Below are positions 13,517 through 16,799 of a DNA stretch of 16,799 nt, piece after piece; within the stretch, counting starts at the first letter, position 1, and every line of letters begins with the position of its first letter. This stretch comes from CAMAUF01 sp046152925 (GTDB taxonomy: Bacteria > Chloroflexota > Dehalococcoidia > Tepidiformales > Tepidiformaceae). The stretch covers positions 1-16,799 of the forward strand of contig JBJXFX010000150.1 in the NCBI GenBank assembly GCA_046152925.1, in the 5' to 3' direction. The notes below the pieces were generated by a model that was given only the letters and a program-made list of their open reading frames with translations, was not told the origin of the DNA and did no database searches. The position numbers and the translations under genes are program-made.

Positions 13517-13840
13517 ATGGCAGTGAAGGACGCAACGCGCGCCAAGGCGGCGCTCGTAACACAGGTCAGCCAGATCGCCTGGCTTCGTGGAACGGGGCCA
13601 AACCCGTTCGAGTACACCATTTGGGACGCGCGCACCGTCGAGCTGCTGACCAATGTGTTCGGCCCAGAATCGCCCGAGTTGGAGGCGTATGAAGCGGCTG
13701 CAGGCCTCCGTGGCCGGCTTCCCGGCGTGCGCGGCCAGGCGGAGAACATGACGCTCAACATCCATGGCCCCTGGGGCATCCTCGCCCGGCTCGACCGTGC
13801 CGAAGGCGTCCTCGCTCGCATCATCACGCAGCTCGGCTAA
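13517..13840 (+). CDS. Hypothetical protein, 107 aa
   Basis: I do not recognise this small protein. It is soluble, with no signal or membrane helix. Notable parts are the WLRGTGPNPFEYTIWDARTVELL stretch (about residues 22-44) and an acidic helix (PESPELEAYEAAAGLRGRL). ATG 13517 is preferred because of the -10 element 7 nt upstream; ATG 13508, three codons earlier, is an alternative. It ends 5 bp before the methyltransferase start, so the two are probably co-transcribed. Codon usage resembles its neighbours. Confidence 0.7.
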   Translation: MAVKDATRAKAALVTQVSQIAWLRGTGPNPFEYTIWDARTVELLTNVFGPESPELEAYEAAAGLRGRLPGVRGQAENMTLNIHGPWGILARLDRAEGVLARIITQLG

Positions 13841-13845
13841 GCACG

Positions 13846-14616
13846 ATGACCTCCCCGGACTTTGGGAAGACGGCGACCGACTACGCTACCCACCGCCAGG
13901 GCTTTCCAGCTGCGCTCTTCGACCGGCTGGCCACGTTTGGCATCGGGATCCGTGGCCAGCGCGTCCTCGACCTCGGCACGGGCACGGGGACTGTCGCCCG
14001 GAGCCTCGCCCTGCGCGGCTCCGAGGTTACCGGCCTCGACCCCTCCGCGGAGATGATGGGCCAGGCGAAAGCCATGGACGCAGCGGCGGGCATCGCCGTG
14101 CGTTACATCCAGGGCAAGGCCGAAGCGACGGGTCTCGGCGATGCAGCGTTCGACGTTGTCACCGCTGGCCAGTGTTGGCACTGGTTCGATGGCCCAGTCG
14201 CGGCGCGCGAGGTGTACCGCTTGCTCTCCCCTGGCGGCATCCTGGCGATCCTGCACTTCGACTGGCTGCCGCTCCCGGGGAACGTGGTCGATGCGACGGA
14301 GCGGCTCATCCAAGCCCACAACCCGGCTTGGAAGTTCGGCGGCGCCTTGGGGATGCACCCGGAGTTCAGCGTCCCGGTCGCCGTCGCCGGTTTGGCGGGG
14401 ATCGAGACCTTCTCCTACGACACGCCCGCCATCTACACCCACGAGGGCTGGCGGGGGCGCATCCGCGCGAGCGCCGGGGTTGCCGGGACGCTCGCACCGG
14501 ACGCCGTCGCGTCGTTCGATGCCGCCCACGCCAGGCTGTTGCACGAGCGCTTCCCCGATGACCCGATCGCCGTGCCGCATCGGGTTTGGGCGCTCATCGC
14601 GCGGAAGCCAGTCTAG
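13846..14616 (+). CDS. Class I SAM-dependent methyltransferase (Methyltransf_11 type)
   Basis: The 256-aa enzyme would transfer a methyl group from S-adenosylmethionine; the acceptor is unknown. It has the glycine-rich SAM loop VLDLGTGTG (40-48), the acidic residue after strand 2 (GLDPS, D65), and DVVTAGQCWHWFD followed by YRLLSPGGILAILHFDW. YATHRQGFPAALFDRL near the N-terminus is a usual opening for this group. The ATG at 13846 follows the preceding stop by 5 bp without a clear ribosome site, so translation may be coupled. The stop codon shares CTAG (14613-14616) with the stop of the convergent permease gene. Confidence 0.88.
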   Translation: MTSPDFGKTATDYATHRQGFPAALFDRLATFGIGIRGQRVLDLGTGTGTVARSLALRGSEVTGLDPSAEMMGQAKAMDAAAGIAVRYIQGKAEATGLGDAAFDVVTAGQCWHWFDGPVAAREVYRLLSPGGILAILHFDWLPLPGNVVDATERLIQAHNPAWKFGGALGMHPEFSVPVAVAGLAGIETFSYDTPAIYTHEGWRGRIRASAGVAGTLAPDAVASFDAAHARLLHERFPDDPIAVPHRVWALIARKPV

Positions 14617-15428
14617 CCCAGCCCCCACCGCTCGCGGACCCAACGGTCTGCCTGTCCGAAAAGGACGCGGTCGACGGCCATCCCGATGGCGACAATCACG
14701 AGCATGATCGCGACCACCTGGGCGACATCGTTGAGGTCGCGCCCGATGCTCAACAGGTGCCCGAGGCTGAGGCTCACGAACAGCAGTTCGGCCGCAAGCA
14801 GGGAGCGCCATGCGAACGACCAGCCGAGCTTCAGGCCCTGGATCATCGACGGGAGCATCCCGGGCACGATCACGTAGAGCACCCGCTGCCACGTCCTGCC
14901 CCCGAACATCCGCGAAGCGCGCATCAGAAGCGGAGGGATCGACCGCACCCCGGACCTCGACGAGATCGCAATCGAACAGACGGACCCCATCAGGACGACG
15001 AAGATGATCGCCCGCTCGTTGAGGCCAAACCAAAGAATGGCCAACGGGAACCAGGTCACGCTGGGGAGCGATTGGAGGCCAAGCACGAGGCTCCCGACCG
15101 TCTCGTCGACCCAGTCGAACATGCCCATCACGACGCCGATCCCGAGGCCAATCACGATCGAGGCAGAGTACCCAATCAGCATCCGCGTCATGGTTGATTG
15201 CATGCCGTGCCAGAGGTCGCCGTTGTCGATGTTGAACTTCAGCGCGCGATAGACATCTTCCGGCCCGGGGAAGACATACGACGGCCAGTACTCGGCGATG
15301 GCCACGAGCTGCCAAATACCCAGGAGCCCAAAGTAGAAGACCATGAGCCGGATTGTCTTGAAGCCGAGTGCGCGGCGCCGCCGCCGCGCCATTGTCTCCC
15401 GCGCGTCATCGAAGCTCGCGGCGCTCAT
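14613..15428 (-). CDS. NitT/TauT/SsuC-type ABC transporter permease
   Basis: This 271-aa inner-membrane permease serves an importer of the nitrate/sulfonate/taurine/bicarbonate class. The ATG at 15428 overlaps the ATPase stop (ATGA), with GGAGG 8 nt upstream. A cytoplasmic basic N-terminus (ARRRRRALG) is followed by a first helix at about 28-45. Conserved parts are SLPSVTWFPLAILWFGLNERAII and the EAA loop IPPLLMRASRMFGGRTWQRVLYVIVPGMLP (two stretches, contiguous in the protein). Length is normal. It is the last gene of the visible unit and is convergent with the methyltransferase, with no space for a separate terminator. The substrate is uncertain. Confidence 0.92.
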   Translation of the reverse strand: MSAASFDDARETMARRRRRALGFKTIRLMVFYFGLLGIWQLVAIAEYWPSYVFPGPEDVYRALKFNIDNGDLWHGMQSTMTRMLIGYSASIVIGLGIGVVMGMFDWVDETVGSLVLGLQSLPSVTWFPLAILWFGLNERAIIFVVLMGSVCSIAISSRSGVRSIPPLLMRASRMFGGRTWQRVLYVIVPGMLPSMIQGLKLGWSFAWRSLLAAELLFVSLSLGHLLSIGRDLNDVAQVVAIMLVIVAIGMAVDRVLFGQADRWVRERWGLG

Positions 15429-16270
15429 ATCGACCACCTCCGGCCCGGACTGGTAGCGAGGTGCGAAGGGTCGCGCAGCTCTTCGCGGATGTCGGCGGCA
15501 AGGTCGACGACGGCGTGGGAGTCCGGGCTCCGCGGATGCTCCAGGGTGATCTCGATCTCGCGCTTAATCCGGCCGGGGGAGGGCGACATGACCACGACAC
15601 GGTCGGCTAAGAGGACGGCTTCACGGACGTTGTGCGTCACGAAGACGATCGTCTTGCGCGTCCGCACCCAGATGTCTTGCAGTTCCTCCTGGAGCACATC
15701 CCGCGTCTGTGCATCTAACGCGGCGAACGGCTCGTCCATCAGGAGCACCCGGGGCTCGACGGCGAGGCTCCGGGCGATTTGCACGCGCTGCTTCATACCG
15801 CCAGAGAGCTCATGGACGAACGCCTTTGCGAACCGTTCGAGGCCCACGAGTTGGAGGTAGCGGTCCGCGCGGTCCCTCCGCTCCGATTTGGCGATGCCGG
15901 CGAGCTTCAGCCCGAACTCCACGTTTGCCCGCACATTAAGCCACGGAAAGAGCGCGGCTTCCTGGAACACGACAATCCGGTCGGGTCCCGGCCCCGTGAT
16001 TGGTCGCCCGTCGGCCAAGACCTCGCCCCCATCGGCCTTCTCGAATCCGGCGAAGATGTTCAGCAGCGTCGACTTCCCACATCCCGAAGGGCCGAGAAGA
16101 CAGACAAACTCCCCCTCGGCGACCGAGAGGGAGATGTCGGAAAGTGCGAGCGTGTCGTGACGGCTGGTGAGGAAGCGTTTCCTCACCAGCCGGGCTTCGA
16201 CCATTGGAGGCGGGGCTTCAGGCCCCGCCTCCGGTCGCAACAGCATGGGCGTTGCGACCGCCGCCGTCAT
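15425..16270 (-). CDS. NitT/TauT/SsuB-type ABC transporter ATP-binding protein
   Basis: This 281-aa ATPase powers the importer. It has Walker A GPSGCGKST (60-68), Q-loop Q103, signature LSGGMKQR (155-162), Walker B VLLMDE (175-180) and H213 (VTHN). ATG 16270 overlaps the binding-protein stop (ATGA). A second in-frame ATG (16204, residue 23) coincides with the usual SsuB beginning but lacks a ribosome site. The 22 residues between contain a Pro/Glu/Ala stretch encoded by a perfect 11-bp inverted repeat. The product pairs with the permease just downstream. It is the only ABC ATPase in the window and belongs to the wrong class to serve the two peptide-type permease pairs. Confidence 0.93.
   Translation of the reverse strand: MTAAVATPMLLRPEAGPEAPPPMVEARLVRKRFLTSRHDTLALSDISLSVAEGEFVCLLGPSGCGKSTLLNIFAGFEKADGGEVLADGRPITGPGPDRIVVFQEAALFPWLNVRANVEFGLKLAGIAKSERRDRADRYLQLVGLERFAKAFVHELSGGMKQRVQIARSLAVEPRVLLMDEPFAALDAQTRDVLQEELQDIWVRTRKTIVFVTHNVREAVLLADRVVVMSPSPGRIKREIEITLEHPRSPDSHAVVDLAADIREELRDPSHLATSPGRRWSI
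16206..16232 (-). repeat. Inverted repeat between two possible starts of the ATPase gene
   Basis: GGAGGCGGGGC (16206-16216) and GCCCCGCCTCC (16222-16232) are perfect complements around TTCAG. It lies within codons of about 13-22 of the ATPase, between ATG 16270 and ATG 16204. The transcript of the minus strand would form this hairpin just after the first start. Confidence 0.5.
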
Positions 16271-16799
16271 TCCTTCACCGCTGGCAGCTTGAGTTCGGTG
16301 AGCACGGTATTGAGCAAGCTAAGGTCATAGATTCCCTTGAGGTCTGGCGCTTTCGAGCCAAGGAGGCCCGCGTCGAACGCGTCCTTAGCGGCCTTGTTCA
16401 GGCTCGAAGCAATCGGGTCATAGGTGAACCGGAGATTCTTCCAGGAGGCATCGATGACCGCCCTCGAAAGGGGCTTGCTGGTCAGTTTCTCGATCTCCTT
16501 GTTGACCTGGGTCTTCGCGTTCTCGGGGTCCTTGTTGATCGCCTCGGTTGTCTTCACGGTCGCGAGCACGAGCCGCCGGACCGCTTCCGGGTTCTTCTTG
16601 AGGAACTCCGTCCGGACGATGAGGTGGGTCGTAACGAAGTCGCCGTTGGGCCACAAGGTCTTCTCATCGAGGAAGACCTTCCCTCCCGCCTCCAGAATAA
16701 GGCGCGTGCCCCACGGTTCAGGCACCCACGCGCCGTCGATTTCGCCTTTCTGGAAGAGGGTGAGGGTGTCGGCGTTGGCGGTCGGGAGGATGGTGACGT
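16267..16799 (-). CDS. NitT/TauT/SsuA-type ABC transporter substrate-binding protein (5' end beyond window)
   Basis: The C-terminal 176 residues of a periplasmic or lipid-anchored receptor are visible; the reading frame continues off the right edge, so the signal peptide is not seen. The segment TLFQKGEIDGAWVPEPWGTR, then a conserved stretch ending LIVRTEFLKKNPEAVRRL, is characteristic of SsuA/TauA-like proteins, and the EPW is near the ligand pocket in the family. An ATGA overlap links it to the ATPase gene, which with the permease gives the usual receptor-ATPase-permease order. The ligand could be a sulfonate, taurine, nitrate, a pyrimidine or phthalate-like anion; the visible part does not decide this. 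The in-frame Val at 16725 is internal, not a start. Confidence 0.9.
   Translation of the reverse strand, partial: VTILPTANADTLTLFQKGEIDGAWVPEPWGTRLILEAGGKVFLDEKTLWPNGDFVTTHLIVRTEFLKKNPEAVRRLVLATVKTTEAINKDPENAKTQVNKEIEKLTSKPLSRAVIDASWKNLRFTYDPIASSLNKAAKDAFDAGLLGSKAPDLKGIYDLSLLNTVLTELKLPAVKE

Noticed and set aside
13837..15315. A 492-codon minus-strand frame crossing the methyltransferase and permease genes
   Set aside because: It spans two genes with well-defined motifs in other frames. Its translation shows no domain.
16204..16267. Restarting the SsuB-like ATPase at ATG 16204
   Set aside because: It lacks a ribosome site, whereas ATG 16270 is coupled to the preceding stop by ATGA, the same arrangement as the next gene pair. 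Kept as an alternative in the findings.
1..16799. CRISPR arrays, insertion sequences, integrases, toxin-antitoxin pairs or phage genes
   Set aside because: No regularly spaced repeats, terminal inverted repeats with a transposase, or typical genes of these systems were seen on either strand.

Overview
The window is gene-dense, high-GC bacterial DNA with short intergenic gaps and Shine-Dalgarno-led genes, several of which start at GTG or TTG. Gene neighbours often overlap by 4 bp (TTGA or ATGA). The two peptide-type solute-binding lipoproteins carry twin-arginine signals followed by Asp runs and long Ala/Thr/Gly/Ser linkers, a style common in Chloroflexota (Thermomicrobia/Dehalococcoidia-type lineages). 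That placement is an inference from style; there is no rRNA or marker gene to confirm it. I see no mobile element, CRISPR array, tRNA or phage gene. The region looks like ordinary chromosome devoted to transport and catabolism.

Layout. 1-218: tail of an unrecognised gene. 225-4598: a plus-strand operon with its own promoter, encoding a peptide-type binding lipoprotein, two DppB/DppC-type permeases and a 135-aa unknown protein. It ends at a bidirectional terminator (4624-4659). 4678-6324 (minus): a 548-aa Rieske oxygenase alpha subunit with an unusual N-terminal extension of about 150 residues. 6435-6860 (minus): a small zinc-ribbon/DUF5655-like protein. 6861-7197: a promoter-bearing leader, then a second DppB/DppC permease pair (7198-9084). 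9085-9392: a terminator-flanked gap. 9393-11192 (minus): a second peptide-type binding lipoprotein, convergent with the permeases, behind a promoter with a repeated-palindrome operator. 11390-14616: a GT2 glycosyltransferase, a GNAT acetyltransferase (minus) with a structured leader, an OsmC-like protein, a 107-aa unknown and a class I methyltransferase. 14613-16799 (minus): a NitT/TauT/SsuABC-type importer (permease, ATPase, partial binding protein).

How they may work together. Three importers and a ring-hydroxylating-type oxygenase suggest a scavenging heterotroph that takes up peptides or other small organics and an oxyanion, sulfonate or similar ligand. Neither peptide-type cassette has an ATPase in the window, so both probably rely on DppD/DppF-type ATPases encoded elsewhere. 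The Rieske protein likewise lacks a visible reductase or ferredoxin partner. The points most worth following up are the Rieske N-terminal extension with its Glu-for-Asp substitution, the operator upstream of the second binding protein, the hairpin leader of the GNAT gene, and the apparently leaderless small genes. I found no clear evidence of a wholly new multi-gene system.
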